DNA of 64,000 nucleotides, taken from Actinomycetota bacterium. Its GTDB lineage: Bacteria > Actinomycetota > Actinomycetes > S36-B12 > UBA10799. The position numbers were made by a program, and so were the translations under genes. Where the stretch lies: assembly GCA_020636995.1 (NCBI GenBank), contig JACJWU010000001.1, positions 620,001 through 684,000 on the forward strand. Direction: 5' to 3'. Under the pieces are notes generated by a model, which searched no databases, was not told the origin of the DNA, and saw only the letters and a list, made by a program, of their open reading frames with translations. This document shows, in pieces, positions 42,473-50,083 of the stretch (position 1 is the first letter of the stretch; each line of letters starts with the position of its first letter).

Positions 42473-43228
42473 CTACTCGACCAGGGGCCGATCGACCCAG
42501 GAGTGGACGGGTTCGGCCTGCGAGAGATCGGCCGAGTCCGGGAGCGCCTGTGGGGGGTCGGCCAGCCCGGCGGCCGCCACGACGGTGAGCACGAATACCC
42601 CGTCCCGCCGCCACCATCCCGGGAACGTCCCCGCTGCCGACACCACACTCAGGCGCTGCCACTGGCTGGTTCGCCTACTCACGCTCGACGGTTCCGCCAC
42701 GACCACCTCGACCGTGCGGGTGTCCGCACGCAAGCCGGTGCGTAGGACCTTCAGCGCACTCTCCTTGGCCGACCAGATGAGGTTCGCAGCCGCATCGTGA
42801 CCGTCGGAGCCGGAAGCACCTCCGACGATCTCGCGCTCCGCGGGCGTCAGAAAGTCGCGGACGAACCCGTCGCTGCGCGGTTCCACGATCTCGAGGTCGA
42901 CCCCCACAGCACGGAGGTCCGGCCCGACGAGGCACACCGCCCAGCCCGCCCGGTCCGTCAGGGAGATGTCCATGTCGAGGGTCCGGCCGTCGACCTCCAC
43001 GTAGGGCGCGCCGGTGACCCGGTTGAGGACAGCGATGCGGCCAAGACTGGCAGCGTCGGAGGGGTGGCCGACCACCGCAGCCACGGCACACTTGCCTGCG
43101 TAGCGACGAAGCAGGTACTCGTTGCGGCGCTTGGTGTACCGCATCGTGGAAGCGCGCGCCGCCTCGGTTGCGGTCAACCACTGGTGGCCCCGCGGCACCT
43201 GCGACTCACCGCGAACCAGCCACTGCAT
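42473..43228 (-). CDS. 4'-phosphopantetheinyl transferase (Sfp type)
   Basis: A 251-residue Sfp-like transferase. It shows RYTKRRNEYLLRRYAGK near the N-terminus, the metal-binding GVDLEIVEPR and the WSAKESALKVLRTG motif with the catalytic Lys-Glu pair. These enzymes move phosphopantetheine from CoA to carrier proteins. The gene converges on the carboxylase gene with a 6-bp gap. It is the obvious candidate to modify the four unusual ACPs of the megasynthase. Since those ACPs have Thr at the usual Ser, its specificity is of interest. Confidence 0.9.
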   Translation of the reverse strand: MQWLVRGESQVPRGHQWLTATEAARASTMRYTKRRNEYLLRRYAGKCAVAAVVGHPSDAASLGRIAVLNRVTGAPYVEVDGRTLDMDISLTDRAGWAVCLVGPDLRAVGVDLEIVEPRSDGFVRDFLTPAEREIVGGASGSDGHDAAANLIWSAKESALKVLRTGLRADTRTVEVVVAEPSSVSRRTSQWQRLSVVSAAGTFPGWWRRDGVFVLTVVAAAGLADPPQALPDSADLSQAEPVHSWVDRPLVE

Positions 43229-43317
43229 CTGGTCAGGCTAGCCGACAACCGACCGACGTACTGCGGTCGATCGAACGGCCCATAGCCGCCGCCGACATCC
43301 CGGCCTAGGTTCGTCAT

Positions 43318-43803
43318 GTGAGAGCCACCGCGCGACTGCTGAGCATAGCGATGCTCGTCGCCGTTCTTGCGCCCTCACTGAGCCCGGCCCAGGCGAAACC
43401 CGATCCGACACCGGAGGTCACCGTCTTCAGCGGCGAGAACCAGGTCGCCGTGTTCACCACTGCCCGATGCCGGAAGTCGGGAGGAGACTTCAAAGCTCTC
43501 ACACCGGTCGTGAACGGCTATCGGTTGTTCGTCAGCATCGAAGCATTCCGCGGATTCCGCACCTACGACCTCGAGCAGGGCCAGGACGCCGACCCGTACG
43601 CATCGATCACCCAGAACGGCGAGGCTGCTTTCAGCACGTTGTACGTACCGCCCTTCCCTGCGCCCGGCTTCGGCCAGGTCCGCTTCAACCGCAAGGGCAA
43701 GATCATGGGGATCGGATTCCAGATCATGTTCAACCGGGACGGGACCGACGGTCTAGTGTTCGCAGGCGGACTGCGGTGTCAGTACAAGAAGAAGGGTAAG
43801 TGA
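43318..43803 (+). CDS. small secreted protein of unknown function
   Basis: A 161-residue protein with a signal peptide (residues 1-27, ending in SPAQA) and a GTG start. The mature part is strand-rich with two cysteines (TARCRKSGGDF and GLRCQYKKK), positioned to form a disulfide joining the ends. The C-terminus is Lys-rich. No family is recognised. The same general layout, two cysteines and a basic end, is seen in the protein at 2515-2937. It is not clearly part of the lipid operon, since it is separated by a gene on the other strand. A short hairpin follows the stop. Confidence 0.65.
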   Translation: MRATARLLSIAMLVAVLAPSLSPAQAKPDPTPEVTVFSGENQVAVFTTARCRKSGGDFKALTPVVNGYRLFVSIEAFRGFRTYDLEQGQDADPYASITQNGEAAFSTLYVPPFPAPGFGQVRFNRKGKIMGIGFQIMFNRDGTDGLVFAGGLRCQYKKKGK

Positions 43804-43825
43804 GCCGGGCAGCATCGCGCCCGGC
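43804..43825 (+). terminator. short hairpin after secreted-protein gene
   Basis: GCCGGGC at 43804-43810 and GCCCGGC at 43819-43825 form a 7-bp stem with an 8-nt loop, beginning right after the TGA. There is no T-run, so termination is only likely. Confidence 0.5.
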
Positions 43826-43883
43826 GGGCAGATGCAGAGTGGACAGCGTAGACCGTTCGAGGATGCCCCGCGAGTTCACCGAG

Positions 43884-44105
43884 TCGGGCTGACAGGAACC
43901 GGCCACTCACCTCCGGCGAGCGGCCTCCCAAATCCCGCAGTGCGGCCACGAACAAAGCGCAGGACCCGGGAAGAATCCCGGGTCCCGCGCTTCGTCGGGC
44001 TGACAGGAACCGGCCACTCACCTCCGGCGAGTGGCCTCCCAAATCCTGCAGTGCGGTCTCGAACAAAGCGCGGGACCCGGGAAGAATCCCGGGTCCCGCG
44101 CTTCG
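43884..44105 (-). repeat. two tandem 111-bp units downstream of tRNA-Pro, each starting with the tRNA 3' end
   Basis: TCGGGCTGACAGGA occurs at 43884, 43995 and 44106, exactly 111 bp apart; the last occurrence is the 3' end of the tRNA itself (complement strand). The two units between are nearly identical. Each contains a strong GC hairpin (43956-43992 and 44066-44103) and a weaker one. This looks like a tandem duplication of the tRNA tail plus terminator, and it could mark repeated use of the site for integration. Confidence 0.85.
44066..44103 (-). terminator. tRNA-Pro terminator (duplicated at 43956-43992)
   Basis: On the minus strand AAGCGCGGGACCCGGGA, a short TTCT loop and its full complement are followed by a T-rich TTTGTT. 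This is a classical intrinsic terminator three bases after the tRNA. The second, nearly identical hairpin at 43956-43992 has one mismatch in the stem. Confidence 0.8.
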
Positions 44106-44179
44106 TCGGGCTGACAGGATTTGAACCTGCGACCCCCTGACCCCCAGTCAGGTGCGCTACCAAGCTGCGCTACAGCCCG
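44106..44179 (-). tRNA. tRNA-Pro (anticodon GGG)
   Basis: The complement strand gives a 74-nt cloverleaf. The acceptor stem CGGGCTG pairs with CAGCCCG. The D-arm is GCGCAGCTTGGTAGCGC, the anticodon arm CCTGA-CTGGGGG-TCAGG has GGG as the anticodon, and the T-arm has GGTTCAAATCC. The discriminator is A, and CCA is not encoded. GGG reads proline CCC codons, which are common in GC-rich genomes. The 3' end is duplicated twice downstream. Confidence 0.93.
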
Positions 44180-44342
44180 CCACACGCGAACGCGTGCCCC
44201 CAAAGAATACCCGGGAGCCAAGAGGGTCCTATTGGGGCCCCCGAGAGGCACTGCTTTCACGCTGAGGGTGCGGGACCCTGTCTGACTGGACCGACCGAAC
44301 CGGTCCGCTACATGTGTCAGTGGTCCGTCGTACGGTCAGGCC

Positions 44343-45074
44343 ATGGGTCATCAGCGCAAGTACACCGACGGCCAACTCGCCAGCGCCATCGCGGAATCGA
44401 CGTCCTGGAGGGGAGTGCTGCGGGAACTGGGACTGACAGCATCCTCGTCGGCAGCGATGAGGTCCGTCCGATCGCATGCCGATACCCTCTGCCTCGACTA
44501 CGACCACTTCAAGGGCAGACGTCGTTGGACGGAGGTCGACCTTCGGAGAGCCGTGGCACATAGCAGTACATGGTCTGAGGTGGCCGAGGTGCTCGAACTC
44601 GACGCGTGCGACATCGAAGTACTGAGGGGGCATGCCGCTCGGCTTGACTTGGATGTCGCGCATCTAACTCCCCTCACCACAGAACCAACCGATCGGAACC
44701 TCACGCCCTCTCCAGCGCACCTCGACCGTGCGGGTTCACTGCTCGCCGCTGCCTGGTTCACGCTGAGTGGGCTGTCGGTGTCCTGGCCGCTCGAGCCAAG
44801 CCGATTCGACCTTCTTGTGAGCACTCGGGACGCCGTTCGCCGAGTTCAGGTCAAAACGACAACGGTACGGGTGGGCCGCACCTGGAAGGTGTACCTCTCC
44901 ACCAGTCGCCGCAAACGCAGGACGTACGACCCCGACGAGATTGATGACTTCTTCATCATCGATGGCGACCTCAGCAACTACCTGATCCCAGTTTCGGTCG
45001 TCGGTGGCCTGCACGCGATCCACCTGGCCCCGTACGAGCAGTATCGGTTGCCGTCAATCACAGGGAGTCTTTGA
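44343..45074 (+). CDS. PD-(D/E)XK-like endonuclease with repeated HTH-like N-terminus
   Basis: A 243-residue protein. The N-terminal half contains two similar units of about 50 residues (SAIAESTSWRGVLRELGL ... CLDYDHFKG and RAVAHSSTWSEVAEVLEL ... RLDLDVAHL) that look like small DNA-binding domains found in phage homing nucleases. The C-terminal half resembles group I intron-associated PD-(D/E)XK nucleases: a helix RAGSLLAAAWF, then RFDLLVSTRD and the core RRVQVKTTTV, with D and QVK as catalytic residues. The gene is divergent from the tRNA-Pro whose 3' end is duplicated, so it may be a relic of an integrated or homing element. A function in host DNA cleavage is inference. Confidence 0.65.
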   Translation: MGHQRKYTDGQLASAIAESTSWRGVLRELGLTASSSAAMRSVRSHADTLCLDYDHFKGRRRWTEVDLRRAVAHSSTWSEVAEVLELDACDIEVLRGHAARLDLDVAHLTPLTTEPTDRNLTPSPAHLDRAGSLLAAAWFTLSGLSVSWPLEPSRFDLLVSTRDAVRRVQVKTTTVRVGRTWKVYLSTSRRKRRTYDPDEIDDFFIIDGDLSNYLIPVSVVGGLHAIHLAPYEQYRLPSITGSL

Positions 45075-45240
45075 AAGTCCGACGTACACGCGTCATGGCA
45101 ATCGGCGAAGCCCGCTCGCTCGGTCATGACGCCGTGCACTTCTCACAGATCGCGAGCTGCAAAGGCACCCGGGAGCCGGATCAGACCACGCGGTACCCCC
45201 GCGAGGGATTCGACCCGCTACGGGCGTACAAGGGCACCCC

Positions 45241-45281
45241 GTCCAGCGGCTATACGGCTGGACATACTTCACATATATACT
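45241..45281 (+). promoter_or_regulatory. operator and leaderless promoter of second vapBC pair
   Basis: GTCCAGC at 45241-45247 and GCTGGAC at 45257-45263 form a perfect 7-bp inverted repeat with a 9-bp spacer, over the expected -35 region. TATACT at 45276-45281 is a good -10 box only six bases before the ATG at 45288, so the mRNA is probably leaderless. The local AT-richness is unusual for this window. Confidence 0.6.
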
Positions 45282-45287
45282 CACCTC

Positions 45288-45521
45288 ATGGCGAAGGTGA
45301 TGATCTCGATTCCCGATGAACTCCTGGTGCAACTCGATGCCGAGGCACAGGCTCGCAATATGACTCGCAGCGGGCTGATCGCCCTCGCAACACGTCGCGA
45401 GATCACGGCGCCTGATGCTGCCCGAGTGGACCAATTGCTGGCCAGTGCCCGCAAGGCGCTCGCCGACAGCGGATCCTGGTCGGCCGAAGACGTGGTCGCC
45501 GAGCAACGGCTCACTCACTGA
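45288..45521 (+). CDS. ribbon-helix-helix antitoxin, CopG/VapB type
   Basis: A 77-residue protein. The N-terminal strand AKVMISIPDELLVQLDAEAQ and the helix-turn-helix NMTRSGLIALATRRE form a ribbon-helix-helix domain. The C-terminal tail, with an amphipathic helix and an acidic end (SWSAEDVVAEQRL), would bind the toxin. I choose the ATG at 45288; the longer open frame upstream has no sensible start. Its stop overlaps the toxin ATG by one base (TGATG). The gene sits directly next to the tRNA-linked endonuclease, a usual neighbourhood for mobile TA systems. Confidence 0.85.
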   Translation: MAKVMISIPDELLVQLDAEAQARNMTRSGLIALATRREITAPDAARVDQLLASARKALADSGSWSAEDVVAEQRLTH

Positions 45522-45961
45522 TGCGTGAACTGCTGCTGGACACCTCGGTGATGCTGAAGTGGTTCCATCGCGACGGTGAAGACGAGATCGAGCAGGCCGA
45601 GTGGCATCTGCAAGCGCACCGTGAAGGTTTCGTCCATGCACATGTCCTGGATTTGGGGATGTACGAACTCGGCAGCGTGCTGGTCACGGCCCTGAACCGC
45701 ACCGCAGAACAGACCCGGGCCGTCCTTGAGGCGGCCTTGGCACTGTGTGGTCCCCCGCTGACACTGCCCGACGCTGCTTTCGAGACGGCCGCCACAATCG
45801 CAGCCACCGACCAGTTGACCTTCTACGATGCCGCTTTCGCAGCAGCTGCCCGCGAACACGGATGCACTCTGGTCAGCGCCGACCGCAAACTCCTGCGCAG
45901 CGGCCATGCCATCACGCTCACACAGTCGATGGAACGCGTGCGAGCCGGGCACAAGCACTGA
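45521..45961 (+). CDS. PIN-domain toxin, VapC type
   Basis: A 146-residue PIN-domain protein. MRELLLDTSVMLKWF carries the first Asp. The middle acids appear as ATDQLTFYDAAFAAAA, and the last Asp is in TLVSADRKLL. It is translationally coupled to the CopG-type antitoxin. It differs in sequence from the VapC at 18268, so the two TA pairs are not recent copies of each other. A site-specific RNase function is expected from the family. It converges on der. Confidence 0.88.
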   Translation: MRELLLDTSVMLKWFHRDGEDEIEQAEWHLQAHREGFVHAHVLDLGMYELGSVLVTALNRTAEQTRAVLEAALALCGPPLTLPDAAFETAATIAATDQLTFYDAAFAAAAREHGCTLVSADRKLLRSGHAITLTQSMERVRAGHKH

Positions 45962-45977
45962 TCCGAGACACGCCCCC

Positions 45978-47432
45978 TCACCGCCGCTTGCGCTTCTCCC
46001 GAATTCGCAGGTTGATCCTGATCGGCGTGCCGACGAAGCCGAAATCCTCTCGCAGCCGCCGCTCTACATACCGCCGGTACCCGTGCTCCAGGAAGCCCGT
46101 GGTGAACAGCGCGAACGTCGGCGGCCTCACAGCCGCCTGGGTGCCGAAGAGAATCCGGGGCTGGCGACCACCGCGCACCGGGTGCGGGTGCGACGCGACC
46201 AGTTCGGCGAGGAACTTGTTCAGCCGGCCCGTCGGCACACGCGTCTGCCATGAGTCCAGAGCCTTCTGCAGGTGCTTGCCGATCCGGTCCACGCCGCGAC
46301 CGGTCAGCCCCGAGATGTTGACGGTGTCCGCCCACGGAACACCGACGAGGTCGAGGTCGATCTCGCGGGCCAGTTCCCGCCGCCGCTCGTCATCCATCAG
46401 GTCCCACTTCGAGAATGCGATCACCAACGCACGTCCGGCGTCCACGACCATCTGCACGATCCGGATGTCTTGCTCCGAGATCGGTTCGCTTGCGTCGATC
46501 ACAACGAGCGCCACCTCCGCACGCTCGATGGCGCGCTGGGTGCGGATCGAGGCGTAGTACTCGTGTCCGCTGGCCTCTTTGACCCGGCGGCGGATCCCCG
46601 CAGTGTCGACGAACAGCCACTCCTGCCCCGCGAGTTCCACGACCTCATCCACGGGGTCGACCGTCGTGCCGGCAACGTTGTCGACCACTGCGCGTTCATG
46701 TCCCGCGAGTTTGTTCAGCAGCGACGACTTGCCGACATTGGGTCGGCCGACGATCGCCACCCGGCGGGGTCCGGCGATGATCTGTCCGGATCCCTCCTCC
46801 GGCAGCCTCGCCACGATCTCATCCAGGAGATCCCCACTGCCGCGACCGTGCAACGCTGACACCGGGTACGGCTCCCCCAGCCCCAGCGACCACAGCGCGG
46901 TGGCATCCGCCTCGGTCCCGGCGTCGTCGACCTTGTTGGCGGCAAGCACGATGGGCTTCTTGGACGCCCGCAAGATCGGCACCACGCGTTCGTCGGCGTC
47001 TGTGGCACCGACGGTGGCATCCACGACGAACACCACCACGTCGGCCTCGTCCACTGCTCGCTGGGCCTGTTGCGCGATGTCGGCCCGCATCCCGGTCGCG
47101 TCGTGTTCCCAACCGCCTGTGTCCACGAGCTGGAAATCGGTCCCCGCCCAGTCCGCCTCATACCGCACCCGGTCGCGGGTCACACCGGGCACGTCCTGCA
47201 CGACGGCCTCCCTGCGCCCGAGGATGCGGTTGACCAGCGTGGACTTCCCCACGTTGGGCCGGCCGATGATGGCCACCACCGGCAACGTCGGCACCGTGGG
47301 CTCGACGATCTCGATCTCGTCGTACTCGTGCTCCGCGACGGCCTCTGCCGCCTGCGCCAATGCCTCGAAGTCCTCGTCGTCGCCCGCGTAGTCGTCGACG
47401 TAGACCTCGTCGCCGGGTTGTTGTTCAGTCAC
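45978..47432 (-). CDS. der: ribosome-assembly GTPase Der (EngA)
   Basis: A 484-residue protein with two tandem GTPase domains and a C-terminal KH-like domain. G1 loops read GRPNVGKSTLVNRILG and GRPNVGKSSLLNKLAG; G3 is DTGGWE and DTAGIRRR; G4 is NKVD and SKWDLMD. The N-terminal 45 residues are an acidic extension (EVYVDDYAGDDEDFEALAQ) seen in actinobacterial forms. Der acts in 50S subunit maturation. The GTG start overlaps the cmk stop by GTGA. It is the last gene of the conserved block. Confidence 0.96.
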   Translation of the reverse strand: MTEQQPGDEVYVDDYAGDDEDFEALAQAAEAVAEHEYDEIEIVEPTVPTLPVVAIIGRPNVGKSTLVNRILGRREAVVQDVPGVTRDRVRYEADWAGTDFQLVDTGGWEHDATGMRADIAQQAQRAVDEADVVVFVVDATVGATDADERVVPILRASKKPIVLAANKVDDAGTEADATALWSLGLGEPYPVSALHGRGSGDLLDEIVARLPEEGSGQIIAGPRRVAIVGRPNVGKSSLLNKLAGHERAVVDNVAGTTVDPVDEVVELAGQEWLFVDTAGIRRRVKEASGHEYYASIRTQRAIERAEVALVVIDASEPISEQDIRIVQMVVDAGRALVIAFSKWDLMDDERRRELAREIDLDLVGVPWADTVNISGLTGRGVDRIGKHLQKALDSWQTRVPTGRLNKFLAELVASHPHPVRGGRQPRILFGTQAAVRPPTFALFTTGFLEHGYRRYVERRLREDFGFVGTPIRINLRIREKRKRR

Positions 47433-48094
47433 GAATGCTCCAGGACGAGGGCGGCCACATGGTCGATCACTTCGGGCAACGTCATAAAGGTGGCGTCGAC
47501 CTCGACAGCGTCTTCGGCCACCTGTAGCGGGGACACGGCCCGTCCACTGTCCGCAGCATCACGTGCCGCCAGCGACTGGTGGGTGTCCGTCACGTCCGCA
47601 TCGTGCCCGCGCTCCGCGTTCTCTGCGGCGCGGCGTTCTGCCCTGGCCTGCACATCCGCGGTCAAGTAGACCTTCAGGTTGGCGTCGGGGAAGACCACGG
47701 TTCCGAGGTCACGGCCTTCAGCGACCAGACCCTTGCCGGCATTGCCGGCCGCCTCCCGCTGCATCTGCACGAGCATGGTTCGCACCTGCGGAACCGCGCT
47801 GTAGCGGCTGACCGCGGCCGTCACCTCCGGGGTGCGGATGGCCTCGGACACGTCAACGGCGTTGACAGTCACGAAGGGGGCGGCGGGGTCGGTCCCGCTG
47901 ATGATCGCGCAATCGTCCAGCCTGCCCGCGATCTCATCGGTGCCGATATGGTTCTCCAACGCCCACCAGGTCACAGCCCGGTACATGGCACCGGTGTCCA
48001 GATACTCGAATCCGAGCCTGCTGGCCACTCCCTTGGACACGCTGGACTTGCCGGAACCGGACGGCCCATCGATGGCGACGATCACTGGTGGCAT
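47429..48094 (-). CDS. cmk: cytidylate kinase
   Basis: A 221-residue NMP kinase. The P-loop is AIDGPSGSGKSSVSKGVA. LGFEYLDTGAMYRAV and VVAEGRDLGTVVFPDANLKVYL match the CMP-binding and lid regions. It phosphorylates CMP and dCMP. I choose the ATG at 48094, MPPVIVAIDGPSGSG being the usual beginning. It overlaps der by four bases. A repeat element separates it from tyrA upstream, so it probably has its own promoter there. Confidence 0.95.
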   Translation of the reverse strand: MPPVIVAIDGPSGSGKSSVSKGVASRLGFEYLDTGAMYRAVTWWALENHIGTDEIAGRLDDCAIISGTDPAAPFVTVNAVDVSEAIRTPEVTAAVSRYSAVPQVRTMLVQMQREAAGNAGKGLVAEGRDLGTVVFPDANLKVYLTADVQARAERRAAENAERGHDADVTDTHQSLAARDAADSGRAVSPLQVAEDAVEVDATFMTLPEVIDHVAALVLEHS

Positions 48095-48176
48095 GACTGC
48101 GAGCCTACCGGGCAGCGCCGTCGCCTCCTCGGTCGAACCAGCACCGGGGTTGGGGCGACTAGGCACGTTGGTTGAT

Positions 48177-48587
48177 TCTGTCCGGACAGGTTGGTCACGA
48201 TCGTGGCGTGGTGGCGCTGTGGCGTCGGACCTCACACTTGCCACGGAGCCCCACGCTGATGCCACGTTGACAGAGACGGGCGGCTGCCAGGCTTCCAGAA
48301 CCACGGTCCGGCGCTGGGTGAGCCATTACCGACAGGTCCCGGCCAGCGAGTCCGGCCGGCCCCACTCCGCGGGCTTCCTACGCCGGCCACGGGCTGGTCA
48401 TCGCCATCCGGTTAGAGATCGGCATTTTGGTTAGACATACGACACTCCGGTTAGCCCTATACGGCCGTGGGACTCTAACCAACCAGCCGCCGACTAACCA
48501 AGATGCCGATCTCTAACCGGAACGCCCGGACTGCCCGGCCAGGCCCTGCTACGGGTCCACAACAGCGGCCGCGTGACCAACCTCCCT
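48177..48587. repeat. intergenic palindromic repeat element, copy 2
   Basis: This gene-free stretch between tyrA and cmk holds a 113-bp core (48408-48520) with perfect 18-bp inverted ends (CCGGTTAGAGATCGGCAT and complement) and nearly the same sequence as 10563-10675. An outer inverted pair, AGGTTGGTC at 48188-48196 and GACCAACCT at 48574-48582, also matches copy 1. A stretch at 48279-48335 translates to GCQASRTTVRRWVSHYRQ, like the helix-turn-helix of IS481/IS3-type transposases, so this may be a decayed or non-autonomous element. Confidence 0.75.
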
Positions 48588-48663
48588 AGGCGGAGTCCCA
48601 CGGCCGCACAGGACTCACCGGAATGCCGTACGCCAACCATTCGTCCGCGGAATACCCGCCGGC

Positions 48664-49716
48664 TCAGCCGCGCAGCCGCCACCCACCATCGAGCAACGAG
48701 TCCCGCAGGCGTTTCTCGCTCTCCGGGCGCACCACGAGGTGCGCGATCGCCCGCAACCGACCCAGGGTGTGCTCGATCCGCACGTCCTCAAGGTTCACGT
48801 CCGCCTCACCGGCCCGCACGAACAGAGCCGCCAACTGACCCGGGGCGTCCTCGATGACCACCGACACCGTGGCGAAATCGGCAGCCTCGCCGCCGTGCTT
48901 GCCCGGAAGCCGGTCGCGGCCTTCGACGCCCTTGCCCAGCAATTCTCGAACACCGAACTCGTCGTGGGCGGACAGCGCACTGCGGAAGGCCGCCACGTCA
49001 CGACCGAAGCGCTCCAGGTACACCTCGACATGATCGGCGTTCGCCAGCAGGATCTGCGCCCACAGGGCAGGATCGCTCGCGGCGATCCGCGTGGTGTCGC
49101 GCACACCCGGACCGGCGACGCTCACATCTGCCGCCGAGGCCCCCAGCAACTGCGCCGCGAGTAGTGATGCCACGACCTGCGGCGCATGCGAGCACAGCGC
49201 AACGGCACGGTCGTGCTCGTCGGGGTCCATGAGCCGAACCACTGCGTGCAGGTCCCCGGCGAGTGCGGCCACCTGCTCGAGGCGGTGCGGCTGGGTCGCC
49301 GTGATCGGGGTGAGGATCCACGGACGGTCCTCGAAGAGATCGCCGCGGCCGGCCGCTGCCCCGGACACCTCCCTGCCAGCCATCGGATGTCCACCCACGT
49401 AGCGGCTCAGATCGACGCCCCTGCCAAGTAGCGCGTCGATCGGCTCGGACTTCACGCTGCTCACGTCGCTGACCGTCGCGTCCGGAAAGGCCTTGAGCGC
49501 AGCCTCGACCTCGTCGGCGATCTGGTCCGGCGGCACCGCCACGAAGACGACATCGGGGGCGGCACACGATTCGGCCGAACCGGCCCCCATCGCCACCGCG
49601 GTGTCGACGGCTGACGGATCGAGGTCCTCGAGGTACGTCCGCGCGCCGGTCTGGGACAACGCCAGACCCAGCGAGGTGCCGAGCAGGCCGGCACCCCGGA
49701 TGAGGATCTCAGTCAT
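48664..49716 (-). CDS. tyrA: prephenate dehydrogenase
   Basis: A 350-residue protein. The N-terminal Rossmann domain begins ILIRGAGLLGTSLGLALSQ. VDLSRYVGGHPMAGREVSG contains the conserved HPMAG. The middle helical domain has VALCSHAPQVVASLLAAQL, and the C-terminal 80 residues form an ACT-like regulatory domain (TVSVVIEDAPGQLAALFVRAG). It makes 4-hydroxyphenylpyruvate for tyrosine, and the ACT end suggests feedback control. The ATG at 49716 overlaps the aroH stop by 8 bp. Repeat element copy 2 follows its stop. Confidence 0.93.
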   Translation of the reverse strand: MTEILIRGAGLLGTSLGLALSQTGARTYLEDLDPSAVDTAVAMGAGSAESCAAPDVVFVAVPPDQIADEVEAALKAFPDATVSDVSSVKSEPIDALLGRGVDLSRYVGGHPMAGREVSGAAAGRGDLFEDRPWILTPITATQPHRLEQVAALAGDLHAVVRLMDPDEHDRAVALCSHAPQVVASLLAAQLLGASAADVSVAGPGVRDTTRIAASDPALWAQILLANADHVEVYLERFGRDVAAFRSALSAHDEFGVRELLGKGVEGRDRLPGKHGGEAADFATVSVVIEDAPGQLAALFVRAGEADVNLEDVRIEHTLGRLRAIAHLVVRPESEKRLRDSLLDGGWRLRG

Positions 49717-50074
49717 TGGCGGTGGCCTGCCGCAAGCCCTCGGTACCGCGCAGGTAGACGTGCTGGACATCAGAACGCGCCAGCCGCGATTCCACGTGGG
49801 CCATCACCCGCACGACCCGGGGCATCGAGCCGGGGACGGCAACCTCCGTGGCCGACAAGAGCGGCACGTCCTCCATCCCGGCCAGGCGAGCAGCGGTTGC
49901 CGGATAGCAGGAGACCAGATCCGGGGTCGACGTGAGGATCATAGAGATCACATCCGCGGGGTCGATGTCGTTGGCGCCAAGCATCTGCGTCACGAGTTCG
50001 CCCACCGCTTCCATGATCGGATCCCGCGCGTCCTCGGTAACCTGCGTCGCTCCGCGCACCGCTCGTACAGCCAC
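49709..50074 (-). CDS. aroH: chorismate mutase, AroH type
   Basis: A 121-residue protein of the trimeric AroH class. AVRAVRGATQVTEDARDPIM, MILTSTPDLVSCYPATAAR and HVYLRGTEGLR are the family segments, including Arg, Glu and Tyr residues of the active site. It converts chorismate to prephenate, the substrate of the TyrA encoded next. The start is GTG. It lies 9 bp after rluB. Confidence 0.93.
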   Translation of the reverse strand: MAVRAVRGATQVTEDARDPIMEAVGELVTQMLGANDIDPADVISMILTSTPDLVSCYPATAARLAGMEDVPLLSATEVAVPGSMPRVVRVMAHVESRLARSDVQHVYLRGTEGLRQATAND

Positions 50075-50083
50075 ACCCGAAGA

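Noticed and set aside
45075..45287. A second tRNA or tRNA fragment before the CopG antitoxin, suggested by GGGATTCGACCC
   Set aside because: I could not fold an acceptor stem or anticodon arm around it; the match is only a T-arm-like stretch.
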